NCBI RefSeq assembly: GCF_000359605.1
Contig: NZ_APML01000012.1
Location: 1-56,286, forward strand
Length of the DNA stretch: 56,286 nt
From: Gracilibacillus halophilus YIM-C55.5
GTDB taxonomy: Bacteria; Bacillota; Bacilli; Bacillales; Amphibacillaceae
Direction: 5' to 3'
Shown here: positions 17,220 to 25,606 of the stretch, in pieces
Numbering within the stretch: the stretch's first letter is position 1
Layout: each line of letters starts with the position of its first letter
Translations under genes and position numbers: made by a program
The notes under the pieces: model-generated
Told to the model about the DNA's origin: nothing
Databases searched by the model: none
What the model saw: the letters and a program-made list of their open reading frames with translations, nothing else

Positions 17220-19059
17220 GCTCCTCCCCCTTTTCCAATTCTTGATGAGTGATTTGTTTTTGTTCATACATTAACGTATCTGCTTGATGTAAGATACCAT
17301 CAACGGTTGTACCATCATCAGGATAAAAACTGATGCCAATACTTGCTGTCAACTGTATTTGTGTATCAAATAATGAAATCGGGCGATTGATATCATTGAT
17401 TAACACGTGACGGATATTTTGCACTGACTGCTTGTCTGAAAGGCGAACAATCGCAATAAATTCATCTCCTGCTAACCGATACATTTGTATAGACGGATAA
17501 TCTTGTTCAAACTGTTTGAGACGGTGCGCAACTCCTTTCAACAATTCATCACCACCACTATGTCCTAACGTATCATTGACTTGTTTAAATTTATCCAGAT
17601 CAATAAATAATATAGCAAAAGGATCTTCTTGAAAGTCATCTCCTTCTATGATTTGATTCATATCTTCATAAAACGAGTAACGATTCGGTAATTTTGTCAA
17701 ATTATCAAAATGTGCTAGTTCATACAACCTCGTTTCCGATTCAATTAATTGATTCGTTTTTTCAATCAGTAATTCATTCTGCTTGCTTTCTTCTTTCATC
17801 ATCTTCTGAAACTGAATCGCTACAATTTTAATATTATCGCCTAACCGTGAAAATTCATCAATCCTCGTATCTGGCCATTTAAAATGTTGTTCCTTTAATT
17901 TGTTTGGCAAATCCGATGTTAAATCTGTCAAAAAGCGTAGTGACTTCGATAAAATGTGATTCGTGATCATACCAAAAAGTAGCGCGACGAAAAGCACAAC
18001 CATCGCAAAAATTAAATAAATTTGAGTATTATCAGTGACATCTATCATTATGTTACTTAAAGGAATCAATAACATCACTTGTTTATTTAAGAAATGACTC
18101 GATCCAATATAGTATCCTTGGAACCAATGAAATACTGAAGCATCATCACTAGGTACCCATATATATCCGTTTTCGTGGATTGACTGGGTATAACCATTTT
18201 GCAATGTTTGAATGATATTGTCATCAGGCAATCCATTTGTCACAGTAAGCCACTCGTCTCCCTTTTCATCTAAAATGATTACGCTTTTTTGATTATCATT
18301 TATATAAGGTTCCAGTAGTGCTTTTACTCTTGCTTTTTCTAAGTCAGCATCTAATTCAAAATATTGAATTTCATTAGCGTCCATTTCCGCCACACGTTCA
18401 TTTAACCGTTCATCTAGCTCAATTAATGCATCTTCATACGATTGTAAAAGCTCTTCTTCAATCATTGAACTATTCAACCAAATAATAATTAATACAGGGA
18501 TGACGGCTGCAATCATGATCATATGTGAAATTATTTGACCAAAATATAATCGCCTCTGTTTTGCAAGAAAATGTCTAACCCACGGAACATAAGGAAGATA
18601 GTCACTAACAATATCCGCTAGTAACGAAGCAATTAATATATTGATGATGTTTTTTAGAATATAAAAATTCGTCACCGGCCCGATAATCTCTGCATCGATA
18701 AAAAAAACGACAACAAAATAAGTGACAAGTATGAATATCGAATATAGGAAACTCCAAGTAAATAAATCTTTTCCTTTGCGTTGATATAAACCACCGATAA
18801 TGATTAATTGGAGAAAACCAAACAAAATGACAGGAAAATGAATATGGGTAAAATAAGCCACACTAGAGAAACAAGCAAGAGCTATAAATGCATGCACAAG
18901 CCCGAATAATCGACTCATCGCTAAATACCAAATTGGGATTAAGCTGATTGAAAGACCGAATAACAGAGGAATTTCGATTAGCTGCACACATACCCCTGTG
19001 ATAAGAAATATCAGATACGCGATGATATGTTTATTTCCTACAAATTTCATCCATCTCAT
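17209..19059 (-). CDS. Membrane diguanylate cyclase with N-terminal multi-helix and extracytoplasmic sensor
   Basis: 616 residues. Residues 1-200 carry about six hydrophobic helices, followed by an extracytoplasmic region (about 205-335), another membrane helix (about 338-360), a HAMP-like/coiled linker and a GGDEF domain (about 445-605). The domain keeps FDNLTKLPNR, FIDLDKFKQVNDTLGHSGGD and the signature RLAGDEF, where Ala replaces the first Gly; such AGDEF variants are often active. No I-site RxxD is at the usual place five residues before the signature (QMYR-LAGDEF). It should make cyclic di-GMP in response to an external cue. GGAGGAG precedes the ATG. The overlapping lipoprotein gene is the obvious partner. 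Confidence 0.9.
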   Translation of the reverse strand: MRWMKFVGNKHIIAYLIFLITGVCVQLIEIPLLFGLSISLIPIWYLAMSRLFGLVHAFIALACFSSVAYFTHIHFPVILFGFLQLIIIGGLYQRKGKDLFTWSFLYSIFILVTYFVVVFFIDAEIIGPVTNFYILKNIINILIASLLADIVSDYLPYVPWVRHFLAKQRRLYFGQIISHMIMIAAVIPVLIIIWLNSSMIEEELLQSYEDALIELDERLNERVAEMDANEIQYFELDADLEKARVKALLEPYINDNQKSVIILDEKGDEWLTVTNGLPDDNIIQTLQNGYTQSIHENGYIWVPSDDASVFHWFQGYYIGSSHFLNKQVMLLIPLSNIMIDVTDNTQIYLIFAMVVLFVALLFGMITNHILSKSLRFLTDLTSDLPNKLKEQHFKWPDTRIDEFSRLGDNIKIVAIQFQKMMKEESKQNELLIEKTNQLIESETRLYELAHFDNLTKLPNRYSFYEDMNQIIEGDDFQEDPFAILFIDLDKFKQVNDTLGHSGGDELLKGVAHRLKQFEQDYPSIQMYRLAGDEFIAIVRLSDKQSVQNIRHVLINDINRPISLFDTQIQLTASIGISFYPDDGTTVDGILHQADTLMYEQKQITHQELEKGEEHEQ

Positions 19060-19240
19060 GGCTAACTCCTCCGAGTAAGTCGATTATTGCTTGAATTTCT
19101 GTCATTTTAATATATGAACGTAAGTCATGCCTACCGTTTCTCTAATAATATATTTCATGATTAAACTTAAGATATGAAGTATTCTACTTTTACGAATTGG
19201 TACTATTATATCATATTCATTGTATTTTAGAAGTGATTCT

Positions 19241-19495
19241 ATACCTATATTACTACGTGTCAAACGATCACATTGTTTCATTCTGTTTGCTCCATTCCTA
19301 TTACTAGTCAAACAGCTTCTTATCAATCATCGATTGGCAAGATAAATGAATTTTTGATGCAAACAAATCCGCTTGATTCGCTTATTAGCCTCATATATGC
19401 ATTTATGAGGCTGATAACTCCTTTCGTTTCTTCTATTTGAAGCATATATTGATTTTCTAAGCAAACAGCTCCTTCCATTTCTTCTGTTTGACGCA
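19241..19495 (-). repeat. Tandem array of five 51-bp repeats
   Basis: Read on the minus strand, five units of exactly 51 bp can be laid end to end: 19495-19445, 19444-19394, 19393-19343, 19342-19292, 19291-19241. The first two are close (TGCGTCAAACAGAAGAAATG and TGCTTCAAATAGAAGAAACG at positions 1-20; AGGAGCTG and AGGAGTTA at 23-30), the others decay but keep AGCTGTTTG or CAAACAGAATG in register. The array is followed by A/T-rich sequence to the GGDEF start. Short reading frames across it just translate the repeat and have no ribosome binding site. Confidence 0.8.
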
Positions 19496-19525
19496 ATTAT
19501 TTTTATCTGCTTCATCATGCTATCA

Positions 19526-19562
19526 AAAAAATACCCCCACCACTCAATATGGTAGGGGGGAT
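19526..19562 (-). terminator. Strong terminator after tusA
   Basis: On the minus strand CCCCCTACCATATTGAG / TGGTGGGGG forms a GC-rich hairpin followed by TATTTTTTTG. It ends the persulfide-relay operon, just before the 51-bp array. Confidence 0.9.
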
Positions 19563-19586
19563 CACATGTCAAAGTATTTTCGATTG

Positions 19587-19817
19587 TTAGCCTTTTTTAA
19601 TCCAGAATTTTAGAATTTGATCTTCTTCTGAGTCTTCTAGCAATTCATGTCCGCCAGATTTTGCCCATGCGGTAAGGTCACTCTTCGCCCCTTGATCTGT
19701 TGCATGAACTTCAAGCACCTCACCACTGTTCAATTCTTGCATAGCCTTTTTCGTTTTCACGATGGGCATTGGGCATGCCACATTCGTTGCATCTAACACC
19801 TTATCAGATTCAATCAT
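19587..19817 (-). CDS. tusA: TusA-family sulfurtransferase
   Basis: 76-residue sulfur carrier of the SirA/TusA family. The catalytic CPMP motif is present (Cys15 in NVACPMPIVKTKKAM), followed by the family SGEVLEVHATDQGAKSDL pattern. It accepts persulfide sulfur from the neighbouring rhodanese and/or DsrE-like protein and passes it on. RBS GGAAAGGAG precedes the ATG. It is the last gene of the CstR-controlled cluster, 18 bases after the rhodanese. In B. subtilis the corresponding carrier is fused to a rhodanese (YrkF); here the two are separate genes. Confidence 0.92.
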   Translation of the reverse strand: MIESDKVLDATNVACPMPIVKTKKAMQELNSGEVLEVHATDQGAKSDLTAWAKSGGHELLEDSEEDQILKFWIKKG

Positions 19818-19835
19818 TGATCCATTCTCCTTTCC

Positions 19836-20141
19836 TTAAGATGGTTTTTCTACGTCACCATCCCAAGCCAGCATTCCACCTGCCACATTTGTAACATCAT
19901 ATCCGTTTTCTTCTAAAAATTGCGATGCTTTTCCGCTTCTTCCACCTGAACGGCAAACCATGTAATAATGCTTGTCTTTATCTAATTCGTCTAATCTTTC
20001 GGGAACTTCACTCAAACGAATATGCTTTGCACCAGGAATCATTCCTTCGGCAACTTCTTCATCTTCGCGAACATCAATAATGTTCACTTCATCCTTTTTG
20101 TTTACTTTTTCTTCTAATTGATTTGCTTCAATCTCTTTCAT
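19836..20141 (-). CDS. Single-domain rhodanese-like sulfurtransferase
   Basis: 101-residue cytoplasmic rhodanese. The active-site loop is CRSGGRS with Cys63, preceded by the NIIDVREDEEVAEGMIPGAKHI strand-helix signature and followed by GGMLAW. It transfers sulfane sulfur through a cysteine persulfide. GGGAGG lies upstream of the ATG. It stands between the DsrE-like and TusA genes with gaps of 18 bases on each side, so the three are one transcript and presumably one sulfur relay. Confidence 0.92.
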   Translation of the reverse strand: MKEIEANQLEEKVNKKDEVNIIDVREDEEVAEGMIPGAKHIRLSEVPERLDELDKDKHYYMVCRSGGRSGKASQFLEENGYDVTNVAGGMLAWDGDVEKPS

Positions 20142-20159
20142 TCTTTAATTCCTCCCATT

Positions 20160-20639
20160 TTAGATAAATAGTGTGATATTGCCATCTTCAGAGTCACCTA
20201 TATAGGCGGCAACTCCTGCATACTCAATATGATCTAACAATTCTTCCTTTTTTAATCCTAATAAATCCATTGTCATTGTACAAGCAATTAATTTTACATC
20301 TTGTTCTTGAGCCATATCAACTAAATCAGGGAGTGAAGTTGCATTATGCTTTTTCATTACATTTTTTATCATTTTTTTGCCCATGCCTAGATAATTCATT
20401 TTAGAAAGACCCATTTTGTCTACCCCTCTAGGCATCATCTTCCCGAATATTTTCTCCAACAAACCTTTGTTTACAGAAAGGTGCTCATCTTTTCTTAAAG
20501 CATTTAAACCCCAAAAGGTATGAAAAATGGTAACTTCATGGTCATATGCTGCTGCCCCATTGGCAATAATATATGCAGCCATCGCTTTATCATAATCTCC
20601 ACTAAATAGTACAATTGTAGTCTTCTTGTTTTCAGACAT
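20160..20639 (-). CDS. DsrE/DsrF/DrsH-like family protein (YrkE type)
   Basis: 159-residue DsrE-fold protein with TIVLFSGDYDKAMAAYIIANGA at the N-terminus and ACTMTMDLLGL holding the likely sulfur-binding cysteine near residue 120. It matches the YrkE group adjacent to CstR/CsoR genes and probably carries persulfides. I use the second ATG (20639) because AAAGGAGG is seven bases from it but abuts the first ATG (20645). It has its own TATAAT promoter overlapped by a CstR-type operator, separate from cstR by a terminator. Confidence 0.88.
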   Translation of the reverse strand: MSENKKTTIVLFSGDYDKAMAAYIIANGAAAYDHEVTIFHTFWGLNALRKDEHLSVNKGLLEKIFGKMMPRGVDKMGLSKMNYLGMGKKMIKNVMKKHNATSLPDLVDMAQEQDVKLIACTMTMDLLGLKKEELLDHIEYAGVAAYIGDSEDGNITLFI

Positions 20640-20650
20640 CGTCATCCTCC

Positions 20651-20682
20651 TTTAAAAATTATACATATACCCGTTATGGTAT
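20651..20682 (-). promoter_or_regulatory. Promoter and CstR-type operator of the sulfur-relay genes
   Basis: The dyad ATACC-N6-GGTAT lies at 20667-20682. On the minus strand it occupies the spacer directly upstream of a TATAAT box (about 20657-20662); the -35 is weak. The dyad is the same as that in the cstR promoter, and matches the ATACC/GGTAT half-sites of CsoR/CstR operators. Confidence 0.75.
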
Positions 20683-20694
20683 AAAAGAAAGTCT

Positions 20695-20728
20695 TAAAAA
20701 TAGAGTGGTGTCACCAACACTCTATTTT
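20695..20728 (-). terminator. Terminator between cstR and the relay genes
   Basis: AAATAGAGTG (20698-20707) pairs with CACTCTATTT (20718-20727), with a T run on the minus-strand exit. It separates the repressor transcript from the relay transcript. Confidence 0.8.
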
Positions 20729-20739
20729 AAAACTGTATG

Positions 20740-21000
20740 TTATCTGCTTTTGACTAATAAGTTAACTGCTTCTTGTATTAATTCCTCAGAACTTTCTCCG
20801 TTTTCTTTCTCATCTCGTATACACTTTTCGAGATTTGAACTAACAATTAGCGCTGCGGTGCGATCAAGTGCATTACGTACAGCAGACATCTGTGTAACCA
20901 CATCTCGACAATCTTTGCCTTCATCCATCATTTTTAGTAAACCGCGCATTTGGCCTTCAATTCGTTTCATACGGTTTTTCGTTTTCGCATCATATTCCAT
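20740..21000 (-). CDS. cstR: CsoR/CstR-family persulfide-sensing repressor
   Basis: 86-residue all-helical repressor. The two sensing cysteines fall at Cys31 (EGKDCRDVVTQMSA) and Cys60 (SSNLEKCIRD), the CstR positions. The histidine that copper-sensing CsoR has four residues before its second cysteine is replaced (Asn56), which argues for persulfide rather than copper sensing. The ending QEAVNLLVKSR is like S. aureus CstR. GAAAGGAG precedes the ATG. It heads the DsrE-rhodanese-TusA cluster and should repress both its own and their promoters through the two ATACC-N6-GGTAT sites. No sulfide:quinone reductase or persulfide dioxygenase gene is in the window. Confidence 0.93.
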   Translation of the reverse strand: MEYDAKTKNRMKRIEGQMRGLLKMMDEGKDCRDVVTQMSAVRNALDRTAALIVSSNLEKCIRDEKENGESSEELIQEAVNLLVKSR

Positions 21001-21099
21001 GATGAAGACACTCCTTTCATATAAGAACTTGTACTGATATCATACTAAATCTATCAGAATAAGCCAACTACTATACCTTTCATTTGCTGTACAATGATT

Positions 21100-21128
21100 A
21101 CTATATACCCTTATAGGTATTTTGTCAA
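21100..21128 (-). promoter_or_regulatory. cstR promoter with operator inside its spacer
   Basis: On the minus strand TTGACA (21123-21128), exactly 17 bases, TATAGT (21100-21105). The spacer is filled by the dyad ATACC-CTTATA-GGTAT (21105-21120), so repressor binding would block polymerase directly. A second TTGGCT-17-TATGAT candidate lies nearer the gene. Confidence 0.82.
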
Positions 21129-21138
21129 CTGCTATCGA

Positions 21139-22791
21139 TTAAAAATGATCAAAAACGTAATAGCCATCTTTCCCGCCTTTTTTCGCTTGATATAAAGCAA
21201 TATCTGCTTGTTTCATTAATTGCGTTGCATCCAGTGAATCATTGGGTTGGAGAATTCTTATTCCAATACTCGTTGTTACATGTAATTGATTACCATGTAA
21301 CGGCCATGGTTGATAGATTTTTTGTTTAATTTCTCTCGCAAAACGTTTTACATCGAATTGGCCTTGTGCGCGCCGGAGCAAGACGATGAATTCATCCCCT
21401 CCAAGCCTTGCCACAATGTCATCTCGACTAATTATTTGTTGAATTCTTTGGCCAAACTCGACAATCACTTCATCGCCAATATCATGACCGTATTCATCAT
21501 TAATCGACTTAAAATCATCAATATCTAACATTATAACTGCAATGGCTTCTTCATTCCTTTGAAATTGTTCGAGTGCATATCTTAATTTTTCTTGAAACAA
21601 GCGACGATTCGGTAGGTCGCTTAATGAATCGTGCATGGCAAAATGCTCTAATTGCTCTTCATATCTCCTTTGAAGGGTTACGTCCCGTGATAATACGACC
21701 ATATATTTAAAGTTACCAATCACATCAAATACAGGCGTTCCATAAGATTCAATCCAAATATACTGACCTGATTCTGTATTATGACGAACTTGTGCAGAAT
21801 ACGGTTCGCCATTTTGTATCGATCCGGTAACTAACTCATATAACGTATCTTGATCGTCTGGATGTATTTGATGTAAAAACACTTTACCGAAAAATTCTTG
21901 GTCATGAAAACCGACAATCTTGCGATAAGACGGTGATGCATAAATAATTTTGCCGTTACGATCCACTAATGAAATCAAGTCATGTGCATTCTCAGCAATA
22001 ATACGAAACCGTTCTTCACTTTCTAACAATTTTTGTTGGGACTGATGTTCTTGTGATAGATTACGAATGATTGCAAAAATGCCTTCAACCGCTTGATCAA
22101 TAATTAAAGGTGTCACCTTAATAGCTACGTCTACTGAATGCCCTTGTTTGTGATAGACTCTCGTACGTACTTGTTGATGTTTATTTTGATTAAATAATTT
22201 GTTTATTTCTTTATCATAAAAAAAGATATGCTCTGCCGTTTTACCAATGAGTTCGGTTGGTCGATAACCGATTAATTGTTCAGTTTGCGGATTACTATTT
22301 ACAATTTCCCCATGTAAGTCAAATGCTAAAATCGCATCTGGATTATCGCTAAATAGTGACTGATAATTTTTCTTGCTACGATCCAATTCATTCCATATTT
22401 GTTCCATTTGTGACTGTGTCTTTTCTTGATCCGTGATATCTTGCACAACTGCGACAACAAATGTAAGAGACTTCTCCTGATCATTAATTGGAAATAACTT
22501 CGATTTCATATAGCGCTCACCGCTGTCGCTTTGAAATTCATCGACATATTCTATTTGTTCTTGGCTTTCTAATACATGCAAATATTGATCATGTAAAAAC
22601 GCAGCTTTCTCTTTCGGTAAAGCATCATGCAATGTAAGCCCTATCACTTTCTCCGTTAAACCTGTTTCGTTCATGGCTTGTCGATTCAGAAAATAATAGA
22701 CGAAACCTTGCTTTTGTGCTTGCATAATATATATTTGATCCGTCATATTCTCTTTTAAAATTTGTAAATAAATGTTTTCATTGTTAGCCAT
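21139..22791 (-). CDS. PAS-domain diguanylate cyclase
   Basis: 550 residues, cytoplasmic: three PAS domains (about 5-125, 140-250, 262-380, the last two with PAS/PAC signatures such as FDLHGEIVNSNPQTEQLIGY and YIWIESYGTPVFD) followed by GGDEF (about 385-545). The cyclase signature is intact (ARLGGDEFIVLL), with LSDLPNRRLF and MLDIDDFKSINDEYGHDIGDE; no RxxD inhibitory site is seen at the usual position (SRDDIVARLGGDEF has D but not RxxD spacing). It should synthesise cyclic di-GMP in response to an internal redox or small-molecule cue. It is convergent with nothing and read toward the cstR promoter; its stop is only about 10 bases from that promoter. Confidence 0.9.
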   Translation of the reverse strand: MANNENIYLQILKENMTDQIYIMQAQKQGFVYYFLNRQAMNETGLTEKVIGLTLHDALPKEKAAFLHDQYLHVLESQEQIEYVDEFQSDSGERYMKSKLFPINDQEKSLTFVVAVVQDITDQEKTQSQMEQIWNELDRSKKNYQSLFSDNPDAILAFDLHGEIVNSNPQTEQLIGYRPTELIGKTAEHIFFYDKEINKLFNQNKHQQVRTRVYHKQGHSVDVAIKVTPLIIDQAVEGIFAIIRNLSQEHQSQQKLLESEERFRIIAENAHDLISLVDRNGKIIYASPSYRKIVGFHDQEFFGKVFLHQIHPDDQDTLYELVTGSIQNGEPYSAQVRHNTESGQYIWIESYGTPVFDVIGNFKYMVVLSRDVTLQRRYEEQLEHFAMHDSLSDLPNRRLFQEKLRYALEQFQRNEEAIAVIMLDIDDFKSINDEYGHDIGDEVIVEFGQRIQQIISRDDIVARLGGDEFIVLLRRAQGQFDVKRFAREIKQKIYQPWPLHGNQLHVTTSIGIRILQPNDSLDATQLMKQADIALYQAKKGGKDGYYVFDHF

Positions 22792-22931
22792 CCTTAACCC
22801 ACCTACCCCCTAAACAGTTTATGTCGAAATTAATCGAATTTTATCAATTTACATTATTATATTTAATCTTACACCATTCGTATATAGTTCCATAGAACCA
22901 TTTCTATTGACATATTCACCCATTCATCAAT

Positions 22932-22965
22932 AAAAAAAGAAACCCCCATCAGCGATGAGAGTTTC
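22932..22965 (-). terminator. Terminator of the dCache chemoreceptor
   Basis: GAAACCCCCATC (22939-22950) pairs with GATGAGAGTTTC (22954-22965); on the minus strand seven T follow. Confidence 0.85.
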
Positions 22966-22977
22966 ATTACCGAATGT

Positions 22978-24765
22978 TTATATCACTTTAAATCGTGAAA
23001 TTTCTTGTTCCAATTCCTTCGCAAGAGCATCAAGTTCGTCTGCACTTTTAGCGACTTCTTCCATTGATTGATTTGTTTCTTCAGCTGAGGACGCAGTTTG
23101 TTCAACTGCAGCCGCAGATTCTTCTGTAACAGAAGCAATTTCATCGACCGAGCGATTGACTTCAATGCTGTTTGAATCTATTTCTTTTAAATCACCAACT
23201 ATTGTTTGTACCTGATTGAGCATTCGATTTAGCGACTCATAGATCGTTTCAAACGTCTCGCCCGTCTGATTCATTTGTTCGGTTCCTTTTTCAACTTCTT
23301 GATAGCCTGACTGTAGTGATTTTGCGACTTCACCTGATTCTTCCTGTATACTTGCGACAATCGGATTTATTTCTGAAATTGATTGACTGACTTGTTCTGC
23401 TAATTTTCGAACTTCATCAGCTACTACAGCAAATCCTTTTCCTGCCTCACCTGCACGCGATGCTTCAATCGCAGCATTCAGTGCTAAAAGGTTGGTCTGT
23501 TCAGCAATATCATTAATGACATCAACGATTTTATCAATTTCTTCTGTACGTTTATCTAAGCCTGATACTTTATCATAAGCCGTTCCTACCATGTTTTGAA
23601 TCGTATTCATCTGAGATTCGACTTGATGGAGTTTCTCTTCCCCTTGTTTACTCAATTGTAAAACTTGGTCAGATTCTGAAGCGACAGTTTCGCCTTTTTC
23701 AGCCGCATTCGTTACTTTTTGTTTATATTGATCCATCGAACTTGCTAAATCTGATGCATGATTCGCTTGTGATTCACTACCAGAAGAAAGTTCTTCCATA
23801 GTTGCAGCAATTTGCTCACTTCCTTCTTTCACTTGCTCTGATGATTTCTGTAAATTGTCACTCTGATTCATGACGCGACCAGTTGCGATCATTACTTGAT
23901 TGACAATTTGATAAAGATTCAGTCTCATCTGATTGATCGATTGAGCTAACGTCGTAAATTCATCATTGCCTTTCATTTCAAGGTCTGATCCACTTAAATC
24001 TCCATCCGCTAGACGATCCAGTTCGGTTTGAATCTTTCGCAAATTATACTGGATCACTCGAACGAAAAAGATGACAATTGCTAAGCCAATAATAATCGAA
24101 ACTGCCATCGTTATCAGCGTTGTCTGTAATATATCCTGTCGCAACATAGTGGCAATTTTATACATGTCGAAATCAATGGCTGTTACACCTATCGTTTCAC
24201 CAGCAGCATTTTGTACTTGCTTCGCTAGTGTAATAATAGGTTGTCCTGTTGCTGTATCAATATATGGGCTTGTCCAAACCACTTCATCCGGTGAAGCATT
24301 CATAGCTTTTTGATACCAATCGGTCGTACTCGCATCATATTGACTTAAATCAACATCCTCAGCTGGAATATCATTCAAATAAAGAGAGCCATCAGGCAAG
24401 CCTAAATATAAGTTAATGATAAATTCCCGACCGTCTGCTAAATTTGTAAAATGATTCTCATAATAAGCTGTTAAACTAGGATCATTGGTATCCGGCATAT
24501 TCGTATATGTACTGCTTTCTTCCGATTCAATCGAATCATATTGAATTTGCTCACTTTCGGATACTTGTGTAAGGAAGGATTCGTACTCTTGAAACGTGTC
24601 TTGATATTGTGGAGAAATGTCTACAATGTCATCTTTTTGAATGACCGCTCGTTCGAGAATCTCCGTTTTTTGATATGTCATAATACCTACAACTGTTAAC
24701 GGAATGACTAATAAAAGAATCATAATAATCGGTAACTTAAACTTAATTTTCCGTAAGTGTCGCAT
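22978..24765 (-). CDS. Methyl-accepting chemotaxis protein with dCache sensor
   Basis: 595 residues: TM1 about 11-30, extracellular dCache domain 31-212 ([32 protein letters not shown]), TM2 about 214-236, HAMP to about 290, then the helical signalling domain with the conserved hairpin tip [37 protein letters not shown] region. The dCache pattern resembles amino-acid-sensing receptors, but the ligand is not established. It ends ISRFKVI without a CheR-tethering pentapeptide. Monocistronic, with a terminator downstream. Confidence 0.94.
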   Translation of the reverse strand: MRHLRKIKFKLPIIMILLLVIPLTVVGIMTYQKTEILERAVIQKDDIVDISPQYQDTFQEYESFLTQVSESEQIQYDSIESEESSTYTNMPDTNDPSLTAYYENHFTNLADGREFIINLYLGLPDGSLYLNDIPAEDVDLSQYDASTTDWYQKAMNASPDEVVWTSPYIDTATGQPIITLAKQVQNAAGETIGVTAIDFDMYKIATMLRQDILQTTLITMAVSIIIGLAIVIFFVRVIQYNLRKIQTELDRLADGDLSGSDLEMKGNDEFTTLAQSINQMRLNLYQIVNQVMIATGRVMNQSDNLQKSSEQVKEGSEQIAATMEELSSGSESQANHASDLASSMDQYKQKVTNAAEKGETVASESDQVLQLSKQGEEKLHQVESQMNTIQNMVGTAYDKVSGLDKRTEEIDKIVDVINDIAEQTNLLALNAAIEASRAGEAGKGFAVVADEVRKLAEQVSQSISEINPIVASIQEESGEVAKSLQSGYQEVEKGTEQMNQTGETFETIYESLNRMLNQVQTIVGDLKEIDSNSIEVNRSVDEIASVTEESAAAVEQTASSAEETNQSMEEVAKSADELDALAKELEQEISRFKVI

Positions 24766-24849
24766 CGTATTGTCCCCTTTATAAAAAAATTCTATCTTTA
24801 TGACTAGTCATTATATCATGGTAAGGAATTTATGACTACAAGGATAAAA

Positions 24850-24893
24850 ATAAAAAGTAGATTCATGACCATAGTCACAAACCTACTTTCTCG
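24850..24893 (-). terminator. Terminator overlapping the end of the methyltransferase gene
   Basis: On the minus strand AAAGTAG...CTACTTT closes an inner GTGACTATGGTCAT stem, followed by TTTATTTTTAT. The stem includes the last codons of the gene. Confidence 0.7.
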
Positions 24894-25500
24894 CAATGAC
24901 AATACCTAATGGATAATGAGATTGTGTTGCATTGGCTGCAGGTTCAATCAATGCCCCTTTTTGATAATAAAAGGTTTTACTTGAAAAATTCTGAAACATT
25001 TCAAAAAATTCACCTTCTGTCACTTGATGAACATGAAAAGGTGACCCACATGGTTTTCCTCGACCTGCACCAAAAGGAGTTGATAAGATTAACGTACCAC
25101 CTGGCTTCAATAACTGATATACATTCTCTAAAAATTGATTTTCTGCTTCAACATGTTCAATCGTTTCAAAACTAAGAATCGTATCAAAGCGTCCAAGCTG
25201 ATCTGACAAATCATTGTCCGTTACATCCGCTATTTGATAACTCGATAATGGATGATAGTATTGCTTCTGCGCATATTTTACAACGTCTGGATCAATATCA
25301 ACACCGATAATTTCCTCAATATGTTTTTTGCATTTTTTCGCGATGATATGTGTACCATATCCTGCGCCTGCTGCAAAATCTAAAACCCTCCCCTGGACAA
25401 AAGGTACCGAGAAATGATATCTCGTTAGATGTTCAATTAATAATTCATTGGTTATATTCATATTTTCTGGAATGATTCGCTCACCCGTATCTTCTATCAT
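24883..25500 (-). CDS. Class I SAM-dependent methyltransferase
   Basis: About 205 residues with a Rossmann methyltransferase core: motif I VLDFAAGAGYGT, motif II IIGVDIDPDVV, then FDTILSFETIEHV and LLKPGGTLILSTP. Methyltransf_11/25-type proteins of this sort act on small molecules or sugars; the substrate is unknown. The N-terminal GERIIPE segment is common in cell-surface glycan methyltransferases. I use ATG 25500, preceded by GGTGAT; upstream in-frame GTG/ATG codons are possible. It stands alone between a chemoreceptor and an MFS gene. Confidence 0.85.
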   Translation of the reverse strand: MIEDTGERIIPENMNITNELLIEHLTRYHFSVPFVQGRVLDFAAGAGYGTHIIAKKCKKHIEEIIGVDIDPDVVKYAQKQYYHPLSSYQIADVTDNDLSDQLGRFDTILSFETIEHVEAENQFLENVYQLLKPGGTLILSTPFGAGRGKPCGSPFHVHQVTEGEFFEMFQNFSSKTFYYQKGALIEPAANATQSHYPLGIVIARK

Positions 25501-25606
25501 AATCATCACCACTTTATATATTGATCTTCATTATCATAACATAATCCTTTGTCTTTCCTCGAGAGTAAACGGCAGAATCATAATGGTTCTACCGTTTCAC
25601 ATTTTT

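Noticed and set aside
19102..19572. Two short reading frames (74 and 81 aa) with repeated NRR/NKR-type units
   Set aside because: They only translate the 51-bp repeat array; they lack ribosome binding sites and the repeat decays without regard to codons.
25567..25605. Terminator for the OFA-like MFS gene (AAACGG...CCGTTT hairpin)
   Set aside because: The stem is good but the T run lies on the plus-strand side, where no gene ends; function unclear.
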